A stretch of 64,000 bases of DNA from Kitasatospora aureofaciens (GCF_001188955.3 NZ_JPRF03000076.1:186001-250000), one strand, 5' to 3'; counted from the stretch's first letter, positions 1 through 8,439 are shown. Numbers and translations: made by a program. Notes: generated by a model from the sequence alone, not told the origin.

Positions 1-1
1 C

Positions 2-1024
2 GGCGGGGAGCTGGACCTACTGGTCCGCGAGGGCGTGCGCACCGTCGGGGCGGGCGCCGTCTGGGCCGCCGGTGACGCCGGGGGCACGCTCGGCGGCGGC
101 AGCCACGGCGCGCTCGGGCGAGGCCCGTACGCGCGGCTCGCCCCCGGGCCGGACACGCTGTACGACCTCGCCAGCCTCACCAAGATCGTGGCGCTCTGGC
201 CCTGCGCCGGAGCGCTCCGGCAAGACGGGCGGCTGCCGCTGGACGAGCCGCTCGGCCGCTGGTGGTCGCCTGCCGCCGGGCACTCGGTCGGTGCGGTGAC
301 GGTCCGTCAACTCCTCGCCCACACCGCCGGAATGCTTCCCTACACCCGCTTCGAGCAGCTCTACGGGCGGGCGCCGGCGGCGATCCGGGCCGGGGTGATC
401 ACCGCCCCGCTGCACCGCGCGCCGGGAACCGCCGTCGAGTACACCGACCGCGCCGCCGTGCTGCTCACCTACCTGGTCGAGGACCTCGGCGGGGCCCCGC
501 TGGACGAACTCGCCGCGCGCTGGGCCTGGCGGCCGCTGGGCATGACCGACACCCGCTACGGGCCGCTCGACGCCGCGGCCACCGCCCGTACCGCGCCCAC
601 CGAGTTCGACCGGTCGACCGGCGCCCACCTGCGCGGCGTGGTGCACGACCCCTCCGCGCGGCTGCTCGGTGGCGTCTCCGGCAACGCCGGGGCCTTCTCC
701 ACCGCCCCCGACCTGGCCCGCTTCCTCACCGCCCTGCTCGCCCCGCCGCTCCGACTCCCCTGGGGCGAAGCGTGGATCACCGAGTCGCTGCGCGAGCAGA
801 CCGGCGGCCTCGCCCCCGCCCGAGGCCTGTCCTGGCTGTACGCCCCCGGCACCGACCCCGCCGAAGGCACCTTCGTCCACTACGGCTTCACCGGCACCGG
901 CATCTGGGTCTCCCGCCGACTCGGCCGCTGGGCCCTGCTGCTCACCAACCAGGTGCACCACAGCCGGATCACCCAGTCCCTCACCGATCTGCGCAACGCC
1001 TTCCGGCGGGCCGTCTTCGGGTGA
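2..1024 (+). CDS. Serine hydrolase of the class C beta-lactamase/esterase family, 5' end outside window
   Basis: The open frame runs in from the left edge: the residues GELDLLVREGVRTVG before the first internal GTG fit the usual N-terminal helix of this family, so the true start lies outside the window. The SxxK nucleophile motif is visible as SLTK, preceded by LYDLA. A YTD triad takes the place of the YxN motif about 85 residues later, and an HYGFTGTG segment near the C-terminus corresponds to the KTG/HxG motif. Family members hydrolyse beta-lactams, esters or D-amino-acid peptides. The substrate cannot be told from sequence. No signal peptide can be judged because the start is missing. Confidence 0.85.
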   Translation, partial: GGELDLLVREGVRTVGAGAVWAAGDAGGTLGGGSHGALGRGPYARLAPGPDTLYDLASLTKIVALWPCAGALRQDGRLPLDEPLGRWWSPAAGHSVGAVTVRQLLAHTAGMLPYTRFEQLYGRAPAAIRAGVITAPLHRAPGTAVEYTDRAAVLLTYLVEDLGGAPLDELAARWAWRPLGMTDTRYGPLDAAATARTAPTEFDRSTGAHLRGVVHDPSARLLGGVSGNAGAFSTAPDLARFLTALLAPPLRLPWGEAWITESLREQTGGLAPARGLSWLYAPGTDPAEGTFVHYGFTGTGIWVSRRLGRWALLLTNQVHHSRITQSLTDLRNAFRRAVFG

Positions 1025-1036
1025 GGCGTGCGTAGT

Positions 1037-1048
1037 ACCCGATCGGGT
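1037..1048. promoter_or_regulatory. 12-bp perfect palindrome, possible operator
   Basis: ACCCGATCGGGT is a perfect palindrome in the 106-bp gap between the serine hydrolase stop and the NUDIX start. Its position upstream of the NUDIX gene suggests an operator, but no dedicated regulator is adjacent. Such palindromes also arise by chance in G+C-rich DNA. Confidence 0.25.
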
Positions 1049-1130
1049 GGATTAGGTACGAACCACCTTTCGCGCAGCGGCGACCGGGGCAGGGTGGCCG
1101 CGACGGAGGACGGCCGGCGGAGGAAGCGCG

Positions 1131-1631
1131 ATGACGGACACCTGGGAACTCTCGGAGGAGGAGTGGCTCTCCCGGATGGTGCGCGCCTACATCGGCTGCA
1201 GCGTGCTGCTCACCGACCGGGAGGGCAAGGTCCTGCTGCTGAAGGCCAGTTACCGCGACCAGTGGCAGTTTCCCGGTGGCGGGATGGACCCGGGGGAGGG
1301 GCCCGCCGGGTGCGCGGCCCGGGAACTGCGCGAGGAGACCGGGCTGGTGGCGCGTGACCTGCGGTTGCTGGTGGTGGAGTGGCGCGAGGCGATCCCCGAT
1401 CAGGGTCAACACGCCCATCCGGCCGTGCACTTCATGTTCGACGGCGGCGCGGTCGAGCCGGGGGCGGTGGTCCGGCTCCAGGCGGAGGAGATCGCCGACC
1501 ACGGCTACTTCGGCCCCGCCCGGGCGGCCACCCTGCTGCACCCCTGTGCGGCGCGCCGGCTCACCGCGGCCCTGGAGGCCCGGCGCACCGGCGCAGCCGC
1601 GCTGCTGCATTCGGCGGGGTATGTGGGGTGA
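1131..1631 (+). CDS. NUDIX hydrolase
   Basis: A 166-residue protein with a complete NUDIX box: G-x5-E-x7-RELREETGL, starting at the GGGMDPGE segment around residue 50. This box binds Mg2+ and positions water to cut nucleoside diphosphate-linked substrates. An ATG with a GGAGG ribosome-binding site 7 bases upstream fixes the start. The QWQFPGGGMDPGE lead-in resembles housecleaning or ADP-ribose pyrophosphatase-like NUDIX enzymes of actinomycetes, but the exact substrate is not recognisable. It is convergent with the VKOR gene, with only 16 bp between stops. Confidence 0.9.
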   Translation: MTDTWELSEEEWLSRMVRAYIGCSVLLTDREGKVLLLKASYRDQWQFPGGGMDPGEGPAGCAARELREETGLVARDLRLLVVEWREAIPDQGQHAHPAVHFMFDGGAVEPGAVVRLQAEEIADHGYFGPARAATLLHPCAARRLTAALEARRTGAAALLHSAGYVG

Positions 1632-1647
1632 GCCCGCGGGAAGGCGG

Positions 1648-2295
1648 TCAGAGCAGGGTGCTCCAGTAGTACCAGAACCGGTTGAGCACCATCAGTGCGA
1701 TCACGGCCGCCCACAGCACCGGCAGGGCCCAGTGGTAGCGCGCCGCCTCCCGGACGACCGTCCGCATCCGCGGCCCGACCGGGATCACCCCGGTGCGCAG
1801 GTTGTGCAGCGTGGTGTACCAGAACAGCACCACCGTCGTCGCCCAGACCACCATGCAGTACGGGCACAGGGCGCCGATGCCGTACAGCGACTGGTCGATC
1901 AGCCAGTGCGTGAACACGATGCCCAGGGTCGTCCCGGCCTGCAGGCCCAGCCAGAACCAGCGCCGGTAGGCGGCGCCGGCCAGCAGTCCCGCGCCGACCG
2001 CCGCCAGCGCGCCGAAGGCGGCCAGGCCGAGCAGCGAGTTCGGGAAGCCGAACACCGCGGCCTCCTCGGTACGCATCACCGAACCGCAGCTGATGATCGG
2101 ATTGATGTTGCAGCTGGGGACGTACGACGGGTTCTCCAGGATGCGGAGCTTGTCGAAGGTCAGCACGGCCGAGGCGGCCAGGCCGACCAGCCCGCCGAGG
2201 AACAGCAGCAGGGCGAGGGCCCGGCCCGCGCCGATCGGGCCCGGGCCGGCGGCGTCGGGGGCGGGACGGGAGAGGTGCGCGGTGGTCGCGGTCAT
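1648..2295 (-). CDS. Vitamin K epoxide reductase family membrane protein, copy 1
   Basis: A 215-residue integral membrane protein. Four cysteines match the VKOR pattern: C62 and C70 in the loop SCNINPIISC, and the redox pair CPYC at 144-147 in a membrane helix. VKOR re-oxidises a DsbA-like partner by passing electrons to menaquinone. It lacks a fused thioredoxin domain, and the partner is encoded just upstream (2381-3187). This is the third gene of a minus-strand cassette (membrane protein, DsbA-like, VKOR). A near-duplicate is at 23989-24600, with identical stretches such as NINPIISCGS. Assignment to the family is very secure; quinone dependence is inferred. Confidence 0.93.
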   Translation of the reverse strand: MTATTAHLSRPAPDAAGPGPIGAGRALALLLFLGGLVGLAASAVLTFDKLRILENPSYVPSCNINPIISCGSVMRTEEAAVFGFPNSLLGLAAFGALAAVGAGLLAGAAYRRWFWLGLQAGTTLGIVFTHWLIDQSLYGIGALCPYCMVVWATTVVLFWYTTLHNLRTGVIPVGPRMRTVVREAARYHWALPVLWAAVIALMVLNRFWYYWSTLL

Positions 2296-2380
2296 GACAG
2301 CACACTCCGGGGCTGGCTGGGAGGGGCCGGTCCGGCCGGGAGTTCGGCCGGACCGGTGGTGCCGTGCGGTGCGGGGCGGC

Positions 2381-3187
2381 CTACTGCAGGCCGGCGACCT
2401 GCTTGACCTGGGCGGTGAACTGCTCCGGAGACGCCGGGGCGTTGCCCGTGAACAGGTTGATCGGCTTGCCGTCCACCTTGACCGTCGGGGTGCCGGTCAC
2501 CTGGCTGCTGTTGAACGCGTCGGCCACCTTCGCCGCCCACGGCGCGTACGTCCGGTCGGTGACCGCCTTCACGAAGGCGTCCGTCTTCAGCCCGGGCACC
2601 TGGCCCGCCAGGTCCAGCAGGTGGTTGACGTCGCCGAAGCCGTCCTCGCGCTCGTCCGGCTGGTTGGCGTACAGCACGTCGTGGAAGGCCTTGAACTTGT
2701 CCACGCCCTCGTTCAGCGCGGCGCCGGCGGCGGCCAGCGCGGTGCGCGAGCCCTTGCCGCCGAGGTTCTTGTCCAGGAACGCGGCCAGGTGGTACTCCAC
2801 CTTGATCTGGCCGTCCTGGGTGATCTCCTTGACAGTCTGACCGTTCGCCGCCTCGAAGTGCTTGCAGACCGGGCAGCGGAAGTCCTCGTACACCTCCATG
2901 GTGTGCGGGGCGTCGGCCTTGCCGTAGGTGATCACCGTGCCGTCCGGACCGGTGGCGTTGGCCGGGACGACCAGCGGGGCCGCGGAGGCGGCCGCGGCGC
3001 CCTTGTCGTCGTTCTTCGAGCCCGTGTTGATCGCGAGCGCCACACCGCCCGCCAGGGCGAGTACGACGACGGCCGAGACCGACACGACGATCCGCTGCCG
3101 GCGCCTGGCGGCCTGCTGCTCGCGGCGCTGCGCCTCCTGGATGCGCTCGCGGGCGCTGACGCGCTTCTTGTTCTTGTCCTGGGCCAT
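2381..3187 (-). CDS. DsbA-like thiol-disulfide oxidoreductase (DSBA/thioredoxin_4 domain), copy 1
   Basis: A 268-residue protein with a short basic cytoplasmic tail, one membrane anchor at about 33-53, a linker, then a thioredoxin-fold domain. The active site is CPVC at 105-108 (FRCPVC), and the cis-proline loop is TGTPTV. The ATG at 3187 is chosen over an in-frame upstream start at 3259 because an AGGAG precedes it and the paralogue starts the same way. It should oxidise or isomerise cysteines in exported proteins and be recycled by the VKOR encoded 85 bp downstream. The second copy at 24597-25391 has CPFC at the active site, which implies a different redox potential. Confidence 0.92.
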   Translation of the reverse strand: MAQDKNKKRVSARERIQEAQRREQQAARRRQRIVVSVSAVVVLALAGGVALAINTGSKNDDKGAAAASAAPLVVPANATGPDGTVITYGKADAPHTMEVYEDFRCPVCKHFEAANGQTVKEITQDGQIKVEYHLAAFLDKNLGGKGSRTALAAAGAALNEGVDKFKAFHDVLYANQPDEREDGFGDVNHLLDLAGQVPGLKTDAFVKAVTDRTYAPWAAKVADAFNSSQVTGTPTVKVDGKPINLFTGNAPASPEQFTAQVKQVAGLQ

Positions 3188-3300
3188 GGGGAAGTCAACT
3201 CCTGTACGCGGCGCGCGGGTGCGCGCGGGTGGCCGCACACACGGGTGCGGCGGGGGCAAGTGACGCGGGAGTCGTGCGCACTGCCTGGGGCGTACGGAAA

Positions 3301-3355
3301 GCGCTTACGGAAGCGTGCTCACGTAAACGTGCTCACGGAACGTGCTGACGGAAGC
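3301..3355. repeat. Four tandem copies of a 13-14-bp repeat
   Basis: Four imperfect units lie head to tail (3301-3314, 3315-3328, 3329-3341, 3342-3355), each built on the pattern GTGCTCACGGAAC. They sit between the membrane-protein stop (3367) and the DsbA-like start (3187), on the leader side of the DsbA-like gene. The second cassette does not show this array at the same place. Confidence 0.6.
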
Positions 3356-3366
3356 GGGGTACGCGC

Positions 3367-4038
3367 TCAGCAGGCAGGCGCGAGGACCGGCGGACCACGC
3401 CGGGGCGCCGGGCTCAGCACCACGTCCTCGCGGCGCGGCCGCTCGTGGTCCGACACCGGCAGTGGCACCCGCAGCACCGGGCGCACCGGGGCGGGGAGCA
3501 GCAGGACGAGCAGCGCCCGCAGCGGGCGGGCCACCGACTGGCGCAGCGCGCGCAGTGCCCGCGCCAGGCCGGACAGGGCGGAGTCGCCCAGCCGCAGCCA
3601 GGCCGAGGCCGCCAGCGCGATCACCAGGTGCACCAGCAGGAGCAGCAGCTGGGTCGCGGCGGGCGCCAACTGCCCGGCGTGCCCCAGCGGGGCGCCCAGC
3701 AGCGAGCCGTCCACCGAACCGCCGCCGCACACCAGCAGGTTCACCCCGCGCGCGGACACGTGCTCGGACAGGACCGGCCCACAGCCGGTCTGGCCCAGGT
3801 TGAAGGTGGTGTTGAGCAACAGCTCGACCGGCACCATCACAGCGGAGATGTGCAGCAGCCGCCGCTCCCCGCCGGCCAGCACGGCCGAGACCAGGAACAC
3901 GACGGCGCTCGCCGTGGCCACCAGCGACAGCGGCAGCGGGCGACCGGTGATGACCACCTGACCCAGCGCGGCCATCGGCACGGCGAGCGCGGTGAACACC
4001 GCGGCCCGCAGGGCCCTGGTCGCATGGGTGGAGGTCAT
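3367..4038 (-). CDS. Uncharacterised polytopic membrane protein of the VKOR-DsbA cassette, copy 1
   Basis: A 223-residue protein with about four to five hydrophobic helices and an Arg/Pro-rich C-terminal tail. I recognise no named family. Its paralogue is at 25530-26189, again directly upstream of a DsbA-like and a VKOR gene, which ties it to disulfide chemistry. Both copies keep a cysteine after the second helix (QTGC here, QRSC in copy 2) and a CGGGS motif about 20 residues later. These may form an extracytoplasmic disulfide. The ATG at 4038 aligns exactly with the start chosen for the paralogue (LRAAVF follows 10 residues in). It could be a substrate, chaperone or accessory redox subunit. 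Confidence 0.7.
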   Translation of the reverse strand: MTSTHATRALRAAVFTALAVPMAALGQVVITGRPLPLSLVATASAVVFLVSAVLAGGERRLLHISAVMVPVELLLNTTFNLGQTGCGPVLSEHVSARGVNLLVCGGGSVDGSLLGAPLGHAGQLAPAATQLLLLLVHLVIALAASAWLRLGDSALSGLARALRALRQSVARPLRALLVLLLPAPVRPVLRVPLPVSDHERPRREDVVLSPAPRRGPPVLAPAC

Positions 4039-4189
4039 CACGCCCCGGAGTATGCCATGCCCCTTGCGGCGGACACGAGACCGCGTACCGGTACGGCGCC
4101 CGGGTGACGCCCCCTCAGCCGAGCGTCGAGTCGACAGCCGCACCCGCGCGACTAGCCTGGAAGGCGACCCGGCGAGGGGGTGCACGCGC

Positions 4190-5068
4190 ATGGCGAGACC
4201 CGAAACCACGGTCGGACAGGTGCTGCTCGACCGCATCGAGGCCCAGGCGGTGGTGCTCGCCGGACTGGACGACGCCGTCCGGGCGGACGCACCCGACGCG
4301 GTCCACCGGATGCGGGTCGCCTGCCGGCGGCTGCGCAGCGCCCTGCGGACCTTCCGCCGCCTGCTCGCCCCCGGCGCCACCGACGCCCTCGTCGCCGACC
4401 TGCGCTGGCTGGGCGCCGCGCTGGGCCGCGCCCGGGACCGCGAGGTGCTCGCCGAACGGCTGGCCGCCCGGGCCCGCGAGCTGCCCGCGGCCTGCGGACC
4501 GGAGCGGGTCGCGGACGCGCTGGAACAGTGGGGCGAGGCTGAGTACCGCCGGGTGAGGCCCGAGGTGGTCGCCGCCCTCGACAGCCCCCGCCGCCGGGCC
4601 CTCGCCACGGCCCTGACCACCCTGCTCGCCGACCCGCCGCTGCGCCCCCGGGCCGCCCGCGCCGCCGCCCCCGAACTCTCCCGGATCGCCGCCCACGAGC
4701 AGCGCCGCACGGCCGAACGCCTCCGTCTCGCCCTCGCCGCCGACCCCGCGCACCGCGACCGGGCCCTGCACGAGGTCCGCAAGGCCGCCAAGCGCGCCCG
4801 CTACGCGGGCGAGACGGCGGCCCTCGCCGTCGGCCCGGCGGCGGAGTGCTACACCGAGCGGATGAAGGCAGTCCAGGAACTGCTGGGCGAACACCAGGAC
4901 GCGGTGGTCGCCGCCGCGGCCCTGGCCGACCGGGCCACCGAGGGCGGCGAGCCCTTCGCCTACGGAGTGCTCTACGCGGGCCAGCTCGCGGAGGCGGAGG
5001 CGGCGCGCGCCCGGCTGACGCAGGTGTGGGCGGACGCGGCGAAGCGGAAGCTGACCCGGTTCGGCTAG
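4190..5068 (+). CDS. CHAD domain-containing protein
   Basis: A 292-residue, helix-rich protein. The conserved histidine motif of the CHAD fold (conserved histidine alpha-helical domain) is clear: DAVHRMRVACRRLRSALRTF near residue 40, and a second RALHEVRKAAKRARYAGE near 190. CHAD proteins bind inorganic polyphosphate through histidines and basic residues, and are often coupled to CYTH triphosphatases. No CYTH domain is present here, so this is a stand-alone CHAD protein. The ATG at 4190 follows a GGCGAGGGGG ribosome-binding stretch; an in-frame upstream extension from 3992 lacks any conserved sequence. Confidence 0.85.
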   Translation: MARPETTVGQVLLDRIEAQAVVLAGLDDAVRADAPDAVHRMRVACRRLRSALRTFRRLLAPGATDALVADLRWLGAALGRARDREVLAERLAARARELPAACGPERVADALEQWGEAEYRRVRPEVVAALDSPRRRALATALTTLLADPPLRPRAARAAAPELSRIAAHEQRRTAERLRLALAADPAHRDRALHEVRKAAKRARYAGETAALAVGPAAECYTERMKAVQELLGEHQDAVVAAAALADRATEGGEPFAYGVLYAGQLAEAEAARARLTQVWADAAKRKLTRFG

Positions 5069-5155
5069 GCGTGTCCGGCGGATCCCGGCGGATCCCGGCG
5101 GAACGGCACGCGGCGCTGCGACGTGTGCGTCGCACGGCGGGGACCAGGCGCGCCG

Positions 5156-5936
5156 GTGACCGGCCTGCGAGGTGCGCCCGTGCCCGGGGGTGGTCGTCAC
5201 CGGCGCGTGGCGCGGCATCGGCGCGGCCGCCGCCCGGTTGTTCGCCCGGGAGGGCGCGCTGCTGGTGCTGGCCGCCCGCTCCGGGCCGGAGGTGGAGGCG
5301 CTGGCCGCAGAGCTGCGGGCCGGGGGCGCGCGGGCGGTGGCGGTCGCCGCCGACCTGATCACAGCCGACGGCGCTCAGCGGACGGTGGACGCGGCGCTGG
5401 AGGCGTTCGGACGCCTGGACGGCGGCCTTCGACAACGCGGGCAACGGCCTGCCGCCCGTGCCGCTGGCCGAGCGCTCGGAAGCCGAGTGGGACGACAGCC
5501 ACGCACTCAACCTGCGCGGCAGCTGACTCTGGCTGCGGGCGATGGCGGCGGGCGGGCGGGCGGGCGTGGTGGTGCGGTGGTGCTCAACTCCGGGGTGGGG
5601 GCGCTCGTCGGGGGCTTCGGCGACGGCGCCCAGCAGGCCGCCAAGCACGGGCTGACCGGACTGGTGAAGGCGGCCACCGCCGACTGCGCCCGTCAGGGCA
5701 TCCGGGTCAACGCCGTCGCGCCCGGGGTGGTGCGCACGCCGGGGAGCGAGCCGTACTTCGAGGCGGGGCCGGAGTTCGCCGCGCCGGTGGCCCGCTCGAC
5801 CCCGCTGGGCCGGCCGGGCCGGGCCGCCGAGGTCGCCGAGGCGGCGGCCTGGCTGCTGAGTGACCGGGCTTCCTATGTCGCGGGGGTGGCGCTGCCGGTG
5901 GACGGCGGCATCACGGCCGTCCGACGGTTCGACTGA
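5156..5936 (+). pseudogene. Decayed short-chain dehydrogenase/reductase
   Basis: SDR sequence is spread over two reading frames. A GTG at 5156 gives MTGLRGAPVPG, then a shift near 5185 enters VVVTGAWRGIGAAAARL (Rossmann TGxxxGIG). Near 5421 the frame shifts again to AAFDNAGNGLPP (the NAG motif), and this frame carries an in-frame TGA at 5524-5526. A third shift near 5550-5575 restores VVLNSGVG and the C-terminal VDGGI motif. The catalytic Tyr of YxxxK is replaced by Gln (QQAAK). One continuous ORF from 5172 exists only because shifts compensate. Multiple lesions plus a lost catalytic residue argue for a pseudogene rather than one sequencing error. Confidence 0.75.
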
Positions 5937-5940
5937 GGCG

Positions 5941-6714
5941 CTAGCGGGGCCTGAGCCCCGCCGAGAGGGCCGCCTCGCGGAGCAGGTCGCGGAGCATGGC
6001 GGTGGTGAGGCGGCCGGTGTTCGTGTTGCGGGGGCTCACGTGGTAGCAGCCGTAGAGCCGCAGGTCGGGGCCGCCGTCGCGGGCCGGGAAGGTGGCCATG
6101 GCGGCGTGGCCGAAGGCCGGGCGGGGGCGGGGGACCACCCAGCCGGCGTCGGCGACCACCGGCAGCATCGCCTGCCAGGCGAAGGCGCCGAGTGCGACGA
6201 CGGTCCGGACGGTGGGGCGCAGCAGCTGCATCTCGCGGGTGATCCAGGGGCGGCAGGTGTCGCGTTCGGCGGTGTTGGGCTTGTTGTCGGGTGGGGCACA
6301 GCGGACCGGGTCGGTGATCCGGACGCCGTACAGTTCCAGGCCGTCGCCGTGGCGGACGGAGTGCGGGCGGTTGGCGAGCCCGAGCTCGTAGAGGGCCGCG
6401 TAGAGGAGGTCGCCGGAGGGGTCGCCGGTGAAGATCCGGCCGGTGCGGTTGCCTCCGTGGGCGGCGGGGGCGAGGCCGACCAGGACGAGCGGGGCCTCGG
6501 GCGGGCCGAAGCCGGGGATGGGGCGGGCCCAGTAGTCCCAGTCCTGGTAGGCGCGGCGCTTGGTGCGGGCGGCCTCCTCGCGCCATTCGACCAGCCGGGG
6601 GCAGGCCCGGCAGTCGGTGACGACGCGGTCGAGTTCGATGAGTCCGGTGGCGCGGGCGGCGGCCTCGGCGGGGTGGTGGGGGTGGCTCGGGTCGTCGGCG
6701 GGGACCAGCTGCAT
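5941..6714 (-). CDS. Uracil-DNA glycosylase family 5 (UdgB type)
   Basis: A 257-residue protein. Four cysteines (C35 and C38 in CRACP, C139, C154) are placed to hold a 4Fe-4S cluster. The first active-site motif GLAPAAHGGNRTGR at 80-93 is the hallmark of family 5 (TTUDGB-like): it lacks the polar Asp/Asn of family 1 and 4 enzymes. The third motif YHVSPRNTNTG at 224-234 also matches family 5. The enzyme removes uracil, hypoxanthine and related deaminated bases from DNA. The start ATG at 6714 leaves a normal-length N-terminus; the frame stays open upstream only by shadow coding. It is convergent with the SDR remnant. Confidence 0.92.
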   Translation of the reverse strand: MQLVPADDPSHPHHPAEAAARATGLIELDRVVTDCRACPRLVEWREEAARTKRRAYQDWDYWARPIPGFGPPEAPLVLVGLAPAAHGGNRTGRIFTGDPSGDLLYAALYELGLANRPHSVRHGDGLELYGVRITDPVRCAPPDNKPNTAERDTCRPWITREMQLLRPTVRTVVALGAFAWQAMLPVVADAGWVVPRPRPAFGHAAMATFPARDGGPDLRLYGCYHVSPRNTNTGRLTTAMLRDLLREAALSAGLRPR

Positions 6715-6891
6715 GGTCTCGATCCTAGGGCCGTCGGCCCGATCGCTCCGGCCGCTGCCGGCCGGTCCCGGGGAGGCTCCGGCCGCTGCCGGGCAGGCGT
6801 AGCGTGGAATCAGTTGCTCCGGCGGCCCCGGCCGGTCCGGTCGCCGGTGGCCGGACCGGCTGGTGTGCGCGGAGGCCGCGAGGAGGCCGCG

Positions 6892-7902
6892 ATGATCGTC
6901 GATGCGGTGCTGGGGGCTCTCGGGGGGCTGGTAGGGCTGGGGGTGGTCTGGGCGGGGCTGAGCATCCGGGTGGTCCAGCAGTTCCAGAGGGGCGTGGTGT
7001 TCCGCTTCGGGCGGGTGCGTGAGGAGGTCCGCAAGCCGGGGCTGGTCGCGCTGATGCCGATCGCGGACCGGCTGCGCCGGGTGAACGTGCAGATCGTGAC
7101 GATGCCGATCCCGGCGCAGGAGGGCATCACCCGGGACAACGTGACCGTGCGGGTGGACGCGGTGGTCTACTTCCAGGTGCAGGACCCGGTGAAGGCGACG
7201 GTCAACGTGCAGGACTACAACTTCGCGATCTCCCAGGTCGCGCAGACCTCGCTGCGGTCGATCATCGGCAAGAGTGAACTGGACGACCTGCTGGCCAACC
7301 GCGAACCGATCAACCAGGGGCTGGAGTTGATGATCGACAGCCCGGCGCTGGGCTGGGGCATCCAGATCGACCGGGTGGAGATCAAGGACGTCGCACTGCC
7401 GGAGTCGATGAAGCGCTCGATCGCGCGCCAGGCGGAGGCCGAGCGGGAGCGGCGGGCGCGGATCATCACGGCGGACGGCGAGTACCAGGCCTCGGAACGG
7501 TTGTCGGAGGCGGCGGCGGTGATGAGCGCGACCCCGGCGGCGCTCCAACTGCGGTTGCTGCAGACCGTGGTGGAGGTGGCGGCGGAGAAGAACTCGACGC
7601 TGGTGCTGCCGTTCCCGGTGGAGTTGCTGCGGTTCCTGGACAGCGCGACGGAGTCCCAGCAGCGGGACCTGCTGGCGGCCGCCGCGGTCGCGGCCGCGGC
7701 GAAGTCCGCGGAGGAGGCGGTGGAGAGCGGTGAGGTGCCGGAGCCGGAGCTCGACCGCGAGCAGTCCAAGCACGAACTCCCACCCCTGGAGGAGGTGTTG
7801 TCCCGCTCGCCGCTGGAGGGCGGGGACCGGGAGGGCGGTCGGGTGGAGTCGGACGGGAACGATGGTCCGGAGGAGCACACGGAGCCGGGAAGCACGTCCT
7901 GA
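6892..7902 (+). CDS. SPFH/Band 7 (stomatin-like) membrane protein
   Basis: A 336-residue protein with an N-terminal membrane helix (residues 2-24) followed by a textbook stomatin core: QQFQRGVVFRFGR, RDNVTVRVDAVVYF, NVQDYNFAISQVAQTSLR and QAEAERERRARIITADGE. It scaffolds membrane microdomains and often regulates FtsH- or NfeD-type partners; neither is adjacent here. The C-terminal about 60 residues are acidic and low-complexity (Glu/Ala/Asp-rich). The start ATG has two possible AGGAGG-like sites in the preceding 20 bases. The CBS-pair gene follows 76 bp downstream on the same strand. Confidence 0.93.
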   Translation: MIVDAVLGALGGLVGLGVVWAGLSIRVVQQFQRGVVFRFGRVREEVRKPGLVALMPIADRLRRVNVQIVTMPIPAQEGITRDNVTVRVDAVVYFQVQDPVKATVNVQDYNFAISQVAQTSLRSIIGKSELDDLLANREPINQGLELMIDSPALGWGIQIDRVEIKDVALPESMKRSIARQAEAERERRARIITADGEYQASERLSEAAAVMSATPAALQLRLLQTVVEVAAEKNSTLVLPFPVELLRFLDSATESQQRDLLAAAAVAAAAKSAEEAVESGEVPEPELDREQSKHELPPLEEVLSRSPLEGGDREGGRVESDGNDGPEEHTEPGSTS

Positions 7903-7978
7903 GGGGTGCCCGGTGGCGTGCGGCACCGGCCCGGACCACGATGGACGAGAGGGAGCAAGCCAGGTCAGGAGGCGGACC

Positions 7979-8431
7979 ATGACCAGAGCCAGCGACATCA
8001 TGCACCAGGGCGCGGAGTGCATCCGTGAGCACGAGACGCTCGCGGCCGCCGCCCGGATCATGCGGGAACGGCATGTGGGCGCGCTGCCCATCTGCGGGGA
8101 GGACGACAAGCTGCTGGGCATCGTGACCGACCGCGACATCGTGCTGCGCTGCGTCGCGGAGGGGGGCGACCCGGCGGAGATGACGGCGGGCGACCTGGCG
8201 CTCGGGCGGCCGATGACGGTGGAGGCGGACGAGGACTGCGAGCAGGTGCTGCGCGTCATGGAGCAGTACCAGGTCCGCCGGCTGCCGGTGATCAGCCACC
8301 CGGAGCACAAGCTGGTCGGCATGATCAGCGAGGCCGACATCGCGCGCGGCCTGCCGCAGGCGCGGCTCGCGGAGTTCGTCACGGCGGTGTGCGCGGAGGA
8401 GCCGCCCAAGAAGGAGGCGTTGCAGGGCTGA
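7979..8431 (+). CDS. CBS-pair domain protein
   Basis: A 150-residue protein made almost entirely of two CBS motifs. The first (ASDIMHQGAECIREHETLAAAARIM to LLGIVTDRDIVLR) spans about residues 3-60, the second (VEADEDCEQVLRVMEQYQVRRLPVI to LVGMISEADIARG) about 78-135. Bateman modules bind adenosine ligands and signal energy or redox state. Stand-alone copies like this one are common in actinomycetes and in dormancy or stress regulons. It lies 76 bp after the SPFH gene and may be co-transcribed. A terminator-like hairpin follows at 8440-8471. Confidence 0.9.
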   Translation: MTRASDIMHQGAECIREHETLAAAARIMRERHVGALPICGEDDKLLGIVTDRDIVLRCVAEGGDPAEMTAGDLALGRPMTVEADEDCEQVLRVMEQYQVRRLPVISHPEHKLVGMISEADIARGLPQARLAEFVTAVCAEEPPKKEALQG

Positions 8432-8439
8432 CCCGGCCG

